Positions 24,807 to 32,920 of a stretch of DNA of 64,000 nt are shown in pieces. This DNA comes from Anaerobacillus arseniciselenatis. GTDB taxonomy: Bacteria; Bacillota; Bacilli; Bacillales; Anaerobacillaceae. Position 1 is the stretch's first letter; every line of letters starts with the position of its first letter. The notes under the pieces were generated by a model, which did no database searches, was not told the origin of the DNA, and saw only the letters and a list, made by a program, of their open reading frames with translations. The DNA is taken from contig NZ_MLQQ01000010.1 in assembly GCF_001865995.1 (NCBI RefSeq), positions 62,001-126,000 of the forward strand, given 5' to 3'. The translations under genes and the position numbers were made by a program.

Positions 24807-25021
24807 GGTGTGCTTTTCTTGAGTTAATCGAGTTTTTCTTGCGATTATTGATTTTTTCTTGCGTTACTCATCTTCTTACTTGCGATTTTTCCAGTTTTTT
24901 TGCACAGCTCATTCCTGGGGTGTGCTTTTCTTGAGTTAATTAAGTTTTTCTTGCGATTTTCAACTTTTTCTTGCGATACACCTAGTTTTGCTTGCGATTT
25001 TCTCCATTCTTTTTGCACACC
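24807..25021. repeat. Double 21-bp-periodic array (TTTTTCTTGCGAT units)
   Basis: Two consecutive blocks (24807-24906 and 24919-25021) each begin GGTGTGCTTTTCTTGAGTTA and end TTTTTGCACA, with two or three inner units TTTTTCTTGCGAT at a 20-21 nt period. The blocks therefore have inverted GTGTGC/GCACAC borders and similar internal order, with diverged spacers. It lies directly beside the terminator of the 25148 gene, as the 7425 array lies beside the desR terminator. Confidence 0.65.
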
Positions 25022-25025
25022 ACAA

Positions 25026-25066
25026 AAAAATAGAGGCTATCCTACAAGGTGGACAGCCTCTATTTT
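25026..25066 (-). terminator. Terminator of ATP-pyrophosphatase-like gene
   Basis: AAATAGAGGCTGTCC and GGATAGCCTCTATTT (minus strand) pair around CACCTTGTA, followed by TTTTT. Confidence 0.7.
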
Positions 25067-25147
25067 AATCAACATTTAAGTTAGTTACTATTAAAGATTT
25101 TTCATTCCTCATTTTATTTAACTACTGTAGGAATTGTAATTTTTTAT

Positions 25148-25822
25148 TTATTCTTCACTATCCAACAACTCGCAAAAGTGAAATCTGCCTTTTTCTACGA
25201 TTTCGCCAATGGTAATATCGACGGTATTTTTAAATATCGGACCAGCAAAACTGAAAGTATGAAATTCTCCATTTTCGCCGCAAGGATCGATGTGCTCTGG
25301 TAATTCACGAATAAATGACTCGTCGATGACTCTACCAAGAAATTCGTGCGATAGCTTTTGGGTATCGATACTTGTTGTCACTGTTTTAAAGCCTAATGAA
25401 ATAAATTCCTCAATTAATTGCTCTGTTTTTTGGCACCATAACGGGAATATAGCCTTCATATTTTGCTGTTTGATCATATCTTCACGATACGCACGAACGT
25501 CATCCAAGAATATATCTCCAAACATGACCGTCTCAATTCCCTCTTTTTTCAATTGTTGCAATTGATCGTTCATGATATCCTGATAAATTTCATTCGTGCA
25601 CTCTTGAGGGATGTACATTTTCCTTAGTGGAATGCCTAAACTTTCGGCTTGCTTTTCTAGTAGACTCTCACGCACCCCATGAATACTAATTCGTTGATAA
25701 CCTTCCGTCACTGACGTTAGTAAAGAATCGATCTCATACTGGTCGCTTAGTAATAGTTTATGAAGAGCAAAGGCACTATCTTTTCCCCCGCTCCATGACA
25801 CAACAATTTTTTCTTTCATCAT
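25148..25822 (-). CDS. Diphthine-ammonia ligase-like PP-loop ATPase (ATP_bind_4 family)
   Basis: The product is 224 residues from ATG 25822 (AGGAG 5 nt upstream; the adjacent ATG 25819 is equally possible). The N-terminal VVSWSGGKDSAFALHKL is the PP-loop that binds ATP, and EPxHE-type context GVRESLLEKQAESLGIPL and MFGDIFLDDVRAYRE fit the MJ0570/Dph6-like family. In bacteria, where diphthamide is absent, the substrate of these amide-forming ligases is unknown. It is a single-gene unit. Confidence 0.75.
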   Translation of the reverse strand: MMKEKIVVSWSGGKDSAFALHKLLLSDQYEIDSLLTSVTEGYQRISIHGVRESLLEKQAESLGIPLRKMYIPQECTNEIYQDIMNDQLQQLKKEGIETVMFGDIFLDDVRAYREDMIKQQNMKAIFPLWCQKTEQLIEEFISLGFKTVTTSIDTQKLSHEFLGRVIDESFIRELPEHIDPCGENGEFHTFSFAGPIFKNTVDITIGEIVEKGRFHFCELLDSEE

Positions 25823-25911
25823 TCTGTCTCCTTCTTTCGTTTTTTTCAAATACTATCAAATACTATAGTAAACAATGTTCTTTTCGAGTCGGTCTTTGAT
25901 TAAAAATAAAA

Positions 25912-26853
25912 TCATTGTTTTAAAGTAACAGGTGCGTTTTTACTAATAAAATGTGGGTTAGATGCGACAATAACCCCTGATAAAATAAAGAAACCACCGA
26001 TGATTTGGGTTACTAACAACATCTCACCACCAAAGGTAACTGCTAGGATCGTTGTAAAAAGAACAATCAAATGCAAATAATTCGAAGCTTTGCCAGGTCC
26101 GACTTGCATTACCCCTTCATTCCAACAAATAAACGAAATGATACTAGGAAAAATCCCCAAATAGACAATACCTAAAATGGCTTCGGCTGGTAAGGAAGTC
26201 AATGCAACAGGCTGATATGTTCTTTCGAATAAGGCAAATGGAATTAAAATTAAAATGCCGATATACATCGTGATGATGAACGTTGATTTCTTTGGTAAAT
26301 CTACTCCAAACTTTTTCATTAAAACTGAATAAATCGACCACATGATAACAGCAGCAAGAACGACTAAATCACCAGGATTTATCGTTAAGGTCAATAACGT
26401 TTCAATGCTCCCTCCAGTTATGATGAAAAACACTCCTATAAAAGAAACGACGACACCTATGTATTGGATTTTTAACATTTTTTCCTTTAAGAAAAAGACC
26501 GAAAGTAATACAATTAACAACGGCGCCGTAGAGTTCACTAATGAAGCATTAATCGATGTTGTATATTGTATCGCAATGTATAAAAGCGTATTAAAACCAG
26601 CGATACCTGTTGCAGCTAAAAACAATAGAGCTTTCCAATTTTTTATTAATATTTCTTTATTCTGTTTCAGTTCTTTATAAACAAACGGTAAAAATACTAA
26701 GCTAGCGATTATCCACCGCATCACCGAAAGCTGAAATGGCGGTACTTCTTCAACAATCATTCTACTAAACACAAAATTCGTTCCCCAGAAAAATGTCGCA
26801 AAAACTAACAATAAATAAGGGAGACGTTGAATTTTGGCAATTATTTCATTCAC
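25912..26853 (-). CDS. EamA/DMT-superfamily transporter (RhaT/YdcZ-like)
   Basis: The 313-residue membrane protein has ten predicted helices in two EamA repeats (about 10-145 and 160-300); the first starts ATFFWGTNFVFSRMIVEEVPP and the second ILGIVYLGIFPSIISFICWN. These export or exchange small metabolites such as amino acids. No specific substrate can be assigned. The 3' end is about 60 nt from the ATP-pyrophosphatase-like gene, and the two may be co-transcribed. Confidence 0.8.
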   Translation of the reverse strand: MNEIIAKIQRLPYLLLVFATFFWGTNFVFSRMIVEEVPPFQLSVMRWIIASLVFLPFVYKELKQNKEILIKNWKALLFLAATGIAGFNTLLYIAIQYTTSINASLVNSTAPLLIVLLSVFFLKEKMLKIQYIGVVVSFIGVFFIITGGSIETLLTLTINPGDLVVLAAVIMWSIYSVLMKKFGVDLPKKSTFIITMYIGILILIPFALFERTYQPVALTSLPAEAILGIVYLGIFPSIISFICWNEGVMQVGPGKASNYLHLIVLFTTILAVTFGGEMLLVTQIIGGFFILSGVIVASNPHFISKNAPVTLKQ

Positions 26854-26951
26854 TTTTTCTCCTTCTTTCTATAGGTAATATGCTTTCCTAGTCTATTAAA
26901 TTTCACTATCATTAGCATATCACAGACGCAGGAGCATCACATTCTTAAATT

Positions 26952-27032
26952 AAAAGGCGGATGATTTCCTTCACTTCGCCGTGACCTTCTGGCGAATCTC
27001 AGACGCTCGTTCACGAAATCATCCGCCTTTTT
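26952..27032 (-). repeat. Long inverted repeat with 17-bp arms
   Basis: AAAAGGCGGATGATTTC (26952-26968) and GAAATCATCCGCCTTTT (27015-27031) are perfect complements around a 46-nt GC-rich loop. It may work as a terminator for the 27291 gene or be a structured repeat. Confidence 0.5.
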
Positions 27033-27033
27033 A

Positions 27034-27085
27034 CATACAAAACCCCCATGGCGGTCCCTGCCGTCACTATCTAATATGGCAAAGA
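27034..27085 (-). repeat. Dispersed repeat (GGTTTTGTAT family), copy 3
   Basis: Reverse strand TTAGATAGTGACGGCAG...CCGCCATGGGGGTTTTGTAT resembles 16561-16620 and 19238-19275. Confidence 0.45.
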
Positions 27086-27122
27086 CGGGCGAGGGTCCTT
27101 AACCAACTTACATAAAAAAGAA

Positions 27123-27182
27123 GATCATTCATTAGAGCTGTCCGTCTCAATCTATTAAAACGGGAGGCTCTTTTGAATGATC
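27123..27182. repeat. Imperfect 60-bp hairpin
   Basis: GATCATTCA ... TGAATGATC outer arms, with AGAGC/GCTCT and CCGT/ACGG inner pairs. It could form a stable RNA fold on either strand; no gene is attached. Confidence 0.4.
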
Positions 27183-27290
27183 CACTTTATTATTTTGACT
27201 TCAAATAAACTAGTACGTTCACTTATCGATATACTCTTTAATTATGGTTCCGATATGCTTCTTCTGTCTTCAGAATTCGACCCTACTACC

Positions 27291-27584
27291 CTAAAAACGT
27301 GATGTCGCCTCAGCGGTAATTATTTTAAACAGCCCAATTCCGAATAAATTTAACGTAATTTGATCATTTTTAAAGTTAACCCCTTTTTGGACATAGACCG
27401 TTATATCATCTAAACTAATTTGATGGAACATTTTTAATTCATTCGGCTTTCCAACCTTCGTTAACAAATCGATAGGTCTTCCTACACAACAGCCTGCCAC
27501 TCTCACCGTTTTAATTGTTAAATAATTCCCTTTTTTCTTAATCCAAGTTTTAGTTTTATGATCCATTCTGAGATTTAGCGCCAT
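27291..27584 (-). CDS. CC/Se-motif family protein
   Basis: The 97-residue protein contains RVAGCCVGRPIDL with a double Cys, and an overall layout (N-terminal strand WIKKKGNYLTIKTV; C-terminal ITLNLFGIGLFKIITAEA) like the HesB-related CC/Se motif family, in which one Cys is selenocysteine in some anaerobes. Function is not established; metal or sulfur chemistry is likely. ATG 27584 is preferred to GTG 27593 because GGTGG lies about 9 nt upstream. No neighbour gives a clue. Confidence 0.5.
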   Translation of the reverse strand: MALNLRMDHKTKTWIKKKGNYLTIKTVRVAGCCVGRPIDLLTKVGKPNELKMFHQISLDDITVYVQKGVNFKNDQITLNLFGIGLFKIITAEATSRF

Positions 27585-27752
27585 TGGGAACACACCACCT
27601 TTAAAAAATAGAATTAAAATCTGCGATTAACACAGCACCGTAACCCTTATTAAGATAATATTATCTTAATTTTATAAATATTTCAAATAATTATTTAATT
27701 TCAAGGAGACATTTACAAAAAGACGCTACCTTAAATTGGCACCGTCCAAAAA

Positions 27753-27851
27753 TTGATTTTTATAGCTTAATACGTTACTATAATTATAGGCATAGCGTTC
27801 TATCGTTGGAAAAGGCAAGTACTTTTCAAAGCGGTAGAGCGCTTTTTTTAT
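27753..27851 (+). ncRNA. Possible tiny RNA: promoter directly followed by a hairpin and T-run
   Basis: TATAAT (27779-27784) preceded by TTGATT at a long 20-nt spacing is followed at once by a long hairpin (GCGTTCTATCG-TTG-GAAAAG ... CTTTTC-AAAGCGGTAGAGCGC) and seven T. If used, the transcript would be about 60 nt and entirely structured. The promoter spacing is poor, so I hold this weakly. Confidence 0.3.
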
Positions 27852-27860
27852 GTAAAAAGA

Positions 27861-27908
27861 AGAGGCTGTTCGAAAACAAGTGTCAGACACTTTTTAGACA
27901 GCCCTCTT
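27861..27908 (-). terminator. Terminator of PrsA-like gene (repeat-derived)
   Basis: GAGGGCTGTC ... GAACAGCCTC stem with TTCTTTTT on the minus strand, directly after the stop at 27915. The inner AAGTGTCTGACACTT is itself palindromic and matches the arms of the 16379-16504 element. Confidence 0.7.
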
Positions 27909-27914
27909 TCATGA

Positions 27915-28889
27915 TTACAACGTTACTTCAATATTCAATTCAGCTAATGCATTAAAATAATAGTCCATATATTTTTCAAAGACGAGTGAGGAAACTAGTT
28001 CCTCTTCAATTTCTTCGAAAGGAATCTGGTGTAACTCTTCTACTCTAATAATGTGGTAGCCGAAGTCAGTCTTCACAGGTTCGCCGATTTCATCGAGTTT
28101 TTGCTCTAAAAGCGCTTCTTGAAATTCAGGAACTAATTCAACGACAGAAATCTCCTCGTATCTCCCACCGCTATTCAAACTTCCTTCATCATCTGTAGTT
28201 TCTGTCGCTAATTCATTAAGATCTGCACCTGCTAAAAGCTGTTCATACAGGTCATTAGCTCTATCTATAGCTTCTTGATCAGTACGAAGCTCGACCATCT
28301 CTCCACTAGCACTCATTTCTTGTGTAGCAATTAAGATGTGAGAAAACGAAGCAACTGTTAACTCTAGTGAAACTTCTTCATAATAACCTAGCAACTCTTC
28401 CTCTGTAATATTATCGCGAAAGTGAGCTTCTATTTGAAACATAGAATACAAAGAATTTCGAACGTCATCTTCGTCTATTTTTAATTGGTAATATGCATCT
28501 TGAATTGTTTTATCTCCATAAACATATTCGATTTGCTCCCATAAAACTTCTACCTGATTACCAGCCCATTGTCCACTCGACTTAGCGCCAATTACTTTTT
28601 CCATCACTAATTCTTGGATAGCTCCTTGACGATAATCTAAGTCATTGACTGGAGCCTCAGGATTTAAAAATGCTTGTACGGCTAAAAATGTCGCAAGTTC
28701 ATTTCCAGTAACTTCCCCACCTTCATAAACAGCAACAATATTATCACCAAGATCTGATCTATCAAGTACTGGAAACTCAAGCCCCGTTTCTAACGTTTCA
28801 TCGTTAGTATCCCCACTATTATTACATGCAGTTACAGCTGCTAATAAAATTAATGCAACAAATAATATAATTATTTTACGTAAATACAA
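27915..28889 (-). CDS. PrsA-like peptidyl-prolyl isomerase lipoprotein
   Basis: The product is about 324 residues from TTG 28889, which has AGGTGGAG 4 nt upstream and gives a clean lipoprotein signal (LALILLAAVTAC-type; acylated Cys about 22). It has a SurA-type N-terminal chaperone region and a parvulin (rotamase) domain at about 180-290 (SHILIATQE, SLNSGGRYEEIS, FGYHIIRVEEL). It should assist folding of exported proteins outside the membrane. The ATG at 28913 would put charged residues and the ribosome site inside the gene, so I reject it. Confidence 0.85.
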   Translation of the reverse strand: MYLRKIIILFVALILLAAVTACNNSGDTNDETLETGLEFPVLDRSDLGDNIVAVYEGGEVTGNELATFLAVQAFLNPEAPVNDLDYRQGAIQELVMEKVIGAKSSGQWAGNQVEVLWEQIEYVYGDKTIQDAYYQLKIDEDDVRNSLYSMFQIEAHFRDNITEEELLGYYEEVSLELTVASFSHILIATQEMSASGEMVELRTDQEAIDRANDLYEQLLAGADLNELATETTDDEGSLNSGGRYEEISVVELVPEFQEALLEQKLDEIGEPVKTDFGYHIIRVEELHQIPFEEIEEELVSSLVFEKYMDYYFNALAELNIEVTL

Positions 28890-28961
28890 TGTTCTCCACC
28901 TCATTTTATTCATTCTACAAATCTACTAGTGCTTATTAAATAATAAACTCCCCTTTACACT

Positions 28962-29585
28962 TTAATCACTCATTAATTTCTTTTTTTCATAGTTGTATTT
29001 ATTGGCTATTTCGTAAAAACTTTTGCCCGCTATAGGACGAATAATTTCATTAAATTGTTCGATCGTAATATTCGCATTCTCTTGTCGCGTCTCTTCCGAA
29101 TATAAACCTTGTTGAATCGTATCAAGGTCGGCCTTTATCCATTTTAAAACGGCAAGTTCAGCTTCATCAATGACGCCATCTTCAGCAAATGGCGGAACAA
29201 TGATCGGATCACGATTATTCGATGTTGAATGTAAACCGTGGATTAAGAAGTTCATATTTTGAAAGTACATAAAATAATAGATGTCTCGATCAACAAACAA
29301 GTTTCCATACTGTAAGATGTGATTTGTCTTTAACATTTGTTCATTAAATCTATGAAGCTCTTCCTCTAAATTATCTTGAACACTAGGAAGATGGTGCAAC
29401 TCGATGATTCGGTCGAGTGTTGTTTGGGAATCTTTAATCGAAAAATAAAAATGATTAATGAACGTTTTGTATTGCCTCTCATACTCATCTTTGTTTTGAT
29501 TGATTTTATTAATCGTGAAAAATAATGCAATCGCTAGGACGATTATCGTAATGTTTTTGAACTTGTTTAATTTATTTGAAGACAT
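28962..29585 (-). CDS. Membrane-anchored hypothetical protein
   Basis: The 207-residue protein has one N-terminal membrane helix (about 10-26) and a helical extracytoplasmic part with no family I recognise. It overlaps the Uma2-like gene by 14 nt, so the two are translationally coupled. Confidence 0.6.
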   Translation of the reverse strand: MSSNKLNKFKNITIIVLAIALFFTINKINQNKDEYERQYKTFINHFYFSIKDSQTTLDRIIELHHLPSVQDNLEEELHRFNEQMLKTNHILQYGNLFVDRDIYYFMYFQNMNFLIHGLHSTSNNRDPIIVPPFAEDGVIDEAELAVLKWIKADLDTIQQGLYSEETRQENANITIEQFNEIIRPIAGKSFYEIANKYNYEKKKLMSD

Positions 29586-30144
29586 ATTGTAAATCTACCT
29601 CAAATCCATCGAATTGTTTCGAAGCCAGCTTTCCGCTTCCTGTTTTAATGTCAAACTGTTCATACATTCCTTCTTCGTTTAGCACATAGACAGTAATCGA
29701 ATTTAGCATTGGATTTACAATCCAGTATTCCTTAACGCCAAACTTCATATATAAATTTAATTTTGTTACAAGATCATGGGACTGATTTGAAGGGCTAAGG
29801 ATTTCAACGATCAGATCTGGTACACCAACATACTTCGTTTCTGTAAAGCCACTTTTATCACAAATAATGCTAATGTCAGGAATAATAATCTTATTCCCTT
29901 CTACTCCGTCCTTTTTTAAGTGAACGTCATACGGTGCTGTAAATACTTCACATGCGCCACCTTCTAAGAAGTTCCCAAATTTTAATTGGAGGCGACTGGA
30001 TACTCTTTGATGCTTTGTAGATGGAGAAGGAGACATGAATACGACTCCATCAATATATTCTAATAAATCGTCACTTTCTTCTCTCATCTCATAAAACTGC
30101 TTTAAAGATATAAACGAACCGTGAGTTAATCCCATTTCATCCAC
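29572..30144 (-). CDS. Uma2-family (DUF820) PD-(D/E)XK-fold putative endonuclease
   Basis: The 190-residue protein has Uma2 features: YEMREESDDLLEYIDGVVFMSPSPSTKHQ near the start, IIIPDISIICDKS (Asp), VPDLIVEILSPSNQSHDLVTKLNLYMKFGVKEYWIVNP in the middle (quoted by region). This restriction-endonuclease-like fold is widespread and often multi-copy; biological roles are poorly known. It is the first gene of a pair with the membrane protein at 28962. Confidence 0.8.
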   Translation of the reverse strand: MDEMGLTHGSFISLKQFYEMREESDDLLEYIDGVVFMSPSPSTKHQRVSSRLQLKFGNFLEGGACEVFTAPYDVHLKKDGVEGNKIIIPDISIICDKSGFTETKYVGVPDLIVEILSPSNQSHDLVTKLNLYMKFGVKEYWIVNPMLNSITVYVLNEEGMYEQFDIKTGSGKLASKQFDGFEVDLQYVFK

Positions 30145-30217
30145 CCCTTATACCAATTTTATCCTTCTGTTATTATAGCATGAATAAAGTAAATTCTCAT
30201 TTAAAGGGAAAAAGGGT

Positions 30218-30601
30218 CTAACCGACAATTAATTGCTTTGTTGACGTTCCTCTATTTTGAAGGTTTTCTATAACTGCTTGTACTTCCTCTACGTTTAATT
30301 GTTTGTATTCGAATTCCCAATCTAATAACGCTTCTTTCACACCCTCGATGAATGAAAAACCTACCAACATAAATCTCGCATTAGGTTTAGAAACATGACT
30401 ATAGTAACGAAATAAGCGACCAATCTGGCTGTCCTCAATTTCTTTTTTGAAAAGTACATACAAATCATTTCCATATCGATCTTCAAATTTCAGATCACAG
30501 ATATCATCTTTTAAAAACATTGTTATTCCTTTGAATTTTAGTCCCTCTTCTATTAAGAATGGTTTGTTCATTAATGCATTTTTAATTTGATTTTCAAACA
30601 T
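30218..30601 (-). CDS. Hypothetical protein, possible NucS/DUF91-like nuclease fold
   Basis: The product is 127 residues from ATG 30601 (GGGG 8 nt upstream). The segment DDICDLKFEDRYGNDLYVLFKKE resembles the D...E-x-K core of NucS/DUF91-type nucleases, except that the expected E/Q before Lys is F. No closer family is recognised. It may be an inactive or divergent nuclease relative. Confidence 0.5.
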   Translation of the reverse strand: MFENQIKNALMNKPFLIEEGLKFKGITMFLKDDICDLKFEDRYGNDLYVLFKKEIEDSQIGRLFRYYSHVSKPNARFMLVGFSFIEGVKEALLDWEFEYKQLNVEEVQAVIENLQNRGTSTKQLIVG

Positions 30602-30737
30602 AAATATTTCCCCTTCCACTATTTTTTGCCTTCATTATATAAGTACAAACAAAAGGGAAAAAACGGTGAATAAAATCGAAAAAAATTTTATTTTTTATTG
30701 GTGATTTCCATTTGATTAAATTCATTTACATTAACTA

Positions 30738-30780
30738 AAAATAACCCGTATTTATGAAAGTCATAAATACGGGTTATTTT
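30738..30780 (-). terminator. Strong terminator of FMN-binding lipoprotein gene
   Basis: AAAATAACCCGTATTTATGA and TCATAAATACGGGTTATTTT, perfect 20-bp arms around AAG, between the 30803 stop and the next gene. Confidence 0.85.
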
Positions 30781-30802
30781 AATTGTTTTTTCTATTCAAC
30801 GA

Positions 30803-31999
30803 TTAGAATCTTCCTTTAATAACATCTTCTTCATCAATAATACCGGCTTCTACTAAAGCTCTTTGGTAAGAAGTTGATTCTCTAGAAATACGGACTGTTG
30901 CACCTGACATTCCGTCACCAAATGAGATTTGTGCACTTCTTGTTGCACCTGACATTCCGTCACCAAATGAGATTTGTGCACTTCTTGTTGCTCCAGATGG
31001 TGCATCAGCAGATGAGAAGTTTCCAAAGAAGTTCTCTTCATCAATTCCATTAGCGTAACGCGAGTTATCCCAATCTATTAACGATGTAACTTCTTTGGCA
31101 TTTTGACCGATTAAGTATTGGGCAATAGAAGTTAAGTTTCCTTCCCAACCACCTATACCAGTACGGCCATAAGTTAATGCCATTTCAGTTGGTACACCGT
31201 CTTCAAAAGTAACACCAGTTCTTTCTAAGAACTCTTGCATAGTAGAGTTTTCATCTAAACCTTCAAAAACTCCACGGTCTGTTAATACATTACCGAAAAC
31301 AGTAAAGTCTAAAATATTTTTGCCATCATGCTCTTCCCAATCAGTAATCTTTGTCATGTTTGAAGATGATACTCTAGTAGTAGGTACTGCTAAGCCACTA
31401 CCGATCGTCATATCTTTCATCGGTGTTGAGAAATCAAAATCACTATCAAGTTTGTACTCAAATTGATGTCTTGTATATGGCTCAACAATTGCAAGTGCCG
31501 CTGTTCCATCAGCATTAACTTCTGCTGCATAAAATGCCATCATGTCTACAGTTTCAATATCAAACATAGAATCTCCAGCAGCATAATCTTGAGAATCATT
31601 ATTAGGAGTTGTTAATGTTGGAGTCACTGAGAAGTCCACGCTAACATTAGCGGAACCGTCATTTCTCATAACCCACTCTCCATCATCTGTAAGCCTTAAG
31701 AAATCCATCTTTGCATCAGTGATTACACCATCAGCATCAAGCGTTAATGTTGTTTCAATTTTTTGCTCAGCATCTTCTAATGTAGTTCCTCCTGCTTCAC
31801 CTCTCCAAGAATAACCTACATATGTTCCTGAGTAGTCTACCGCTTCTTCAGAAGTGCTTTCTTCATTTGTCTCTTCATTTGCTACTTCTTCGTTTGTGTT
31901 AGTCTCCTCTTCAGTTGCTGTTTCTTCTCCAGAAGAACAAGCTGCTGCGACGCTAAGAAGTACAGCCAATGATACTACTTTCAATGCTTTCCATTTCAT
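30803..31999 (-). CDS. PplA-like FMN-binding lipoprotein with triplicated flavinylation motif
   Basis: The product is 398 residues from ATG 31999 (GGGGAGG upstream). It has a lipoprotein signal (VVSLAVLLSVAAAC), an acidic Thr/Glu linker, an FMN-binding-like domain (SGTYVGYSWRGEAGG...), a middle domain, and near the C terminus three SGAT motifs spaced 15 residues apart (SGATRSA, SGATRSA, SGATVRI). The (D/S)GA(T/S)-x-x-(S/T) motif is where ApbE attaches FMN to Thr. The repeat comes from a perfect 45-bp tandem duplication. It should be a surface electron carrier like Listeria PplA. It is last in a locus with ApbE and EetA/EetB-like genes. Confidence 0.8.
   Translation of the reverse strand: MKWKALKVVSLAVLLSVAAACSSGEETATEEETNTNEEVANEETNEESTSEEAVDYSGTYVGYSWRGEAGGTTLEDAEQKIETTLTLDADGVITDAKMDFLRLTDDGEWVMRNDGSANVSVDFSVTPTLTTPNNDSQDYAAGDSMFDIETVDMMAFYAAEVNADGTAALAIVEPYTRHQFEYKLDSDFDFSTPMKDMTIGSGLAVPTTRVSSSNMTKITDWEEHDGKNILDFTVFGNVLTDRGVFEGLDENSTMQEFLERTGVTFEDGVPTEMALTYGRTGIGGWEGNLTSIAQYLIGQNAKEVTSLIDWDNSRYANGIDEENFFGNFSSADAPSGATRSAQISFGDGMSGATRSAQISFGDGMSGATVRISRESTSYQRALVEAGIIDEEDVIKGRF
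30905..30994. repeat. 45-bp perfect tandem repeat inside FMN-binding lipoprotein gene
   Basis: 30905-30949 and 30950-30994 are identical apart from their last codon boundary and encode two copies of SGATRSAQISFGDGM. A recent slippage or unequal crossover is likely. Confidence 0.9.
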
Positions 32000-32191
32000 A
32001 ATTATTCCTCCCCTTTTTCTTTCACATTTTAACACAATTGTGTGTGAGTACCCTCTCACCTGGGCTCAACTTCATAATACAACGAAAACCATGGGATAAA
32101 AATGTCCATGTTTGTATTTTTTGTGAAAAAGGGGTATAATCAGGGATTACCCTGACAACGAAATTAGCCAAGTAAGTATTTCCTCCTGACC

Positions 32192-32920
32192 TTATAAACT
32201 ATGAATCTCTAAAAATATCACACTTCCAATGAGCATTATAAAACTCATCAAAAGTAGAGCGTCTGATTTTGAAATCTTACATTTGTAAGTAAATAAATCT
32301 TTCGTTTCTACCTGCTTTACATACTCCTCTACTTCATCAAGGCGCTCAAACGAATTAACTATAAATGAAACTAAAATATAGCTAATCCCTTTGATTTTGT
32401 CTTTCCAAGAGCTTTGTTCAGATATATGCTTCATACTTTCCGAGAAACTCTTCTTGACTCCTGGACCAAGAGCCTTTAACTCTTTAATGACACACATTAC
32501 AACTTTTAAAAAATCTGTAACCGGCAGCCCAACTCGCTTCAGCGGTGAAAGTACTTTATCAAAAGTTGCGACAACGTCCTCTGTTGCCGTTGAATGAAAA
32601 TATAAACTAGTGGCATACCATAAAAGAAATAGTTGCACTAATCTTAGTGCGACATCATCATAAGCGCTATAAATTGAAGAAATATCATTTTGAACAAATG
32701 TTGATACTAAAGAAGCCATTAACAATCCGAAAATATAAGGAATAATAATGATGAACATGTAGATTGTCATACTTTTCATCATCTCACGCAGTTTAGCTCC
32801 GAACCATAATGTGATTAGCAATAAATAGCATGCTAACACAATGAAGTTGAAATAATTATCAATAAAAAAAGGGATGACTCCTAATACGAATGCGACGAAT
32901 AACTTAACCCCACTATCCAT
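32192..32920 (-). CDS. EcfT-like energy-coupling factor transmembrane protein
   Basis: The product is 242 residues from ATG 32920 (AAAAAGGGG 9 nt upstream), overlapping the eetB-like stop by 8 nt. It has about six helices and the CbiQ/EcfT-type cytoplasmic region (VLSPLKRVGLPVTDFLKVVMCVIKELKAL by region), though the canonical A-R-G motifs are weak. EcfT couples ATPases to a substrate-binding membrane subunit. In Listeria EET loci related ECF genes export flavin. No ATPase gene is here, so it may pair with one elsewhere or work with the EetB-like protein. Confidence 0.65.
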   Translation of the reverse strand: MDSGVKLFVAFVLGVIPFFIDNYFNFIVLACYLLLITLWFGAKLREMMKSMTIYMFIIIIPYIFGLLMASLVSTFVQNDISSIYSAYDDVALRLVQLFLLWYATSLYFHSTATEDVVATFDKVLSPLKRVGLPVTDFLKVVMCVIKELKALGPGVKKSFSESMKHISEQSSWKDKIKGISYILVSFIVNSFERLDEVEEYVKQVETKDLFTYKCKISKSDALLLMSFIMLIGSVIFLEIHSL

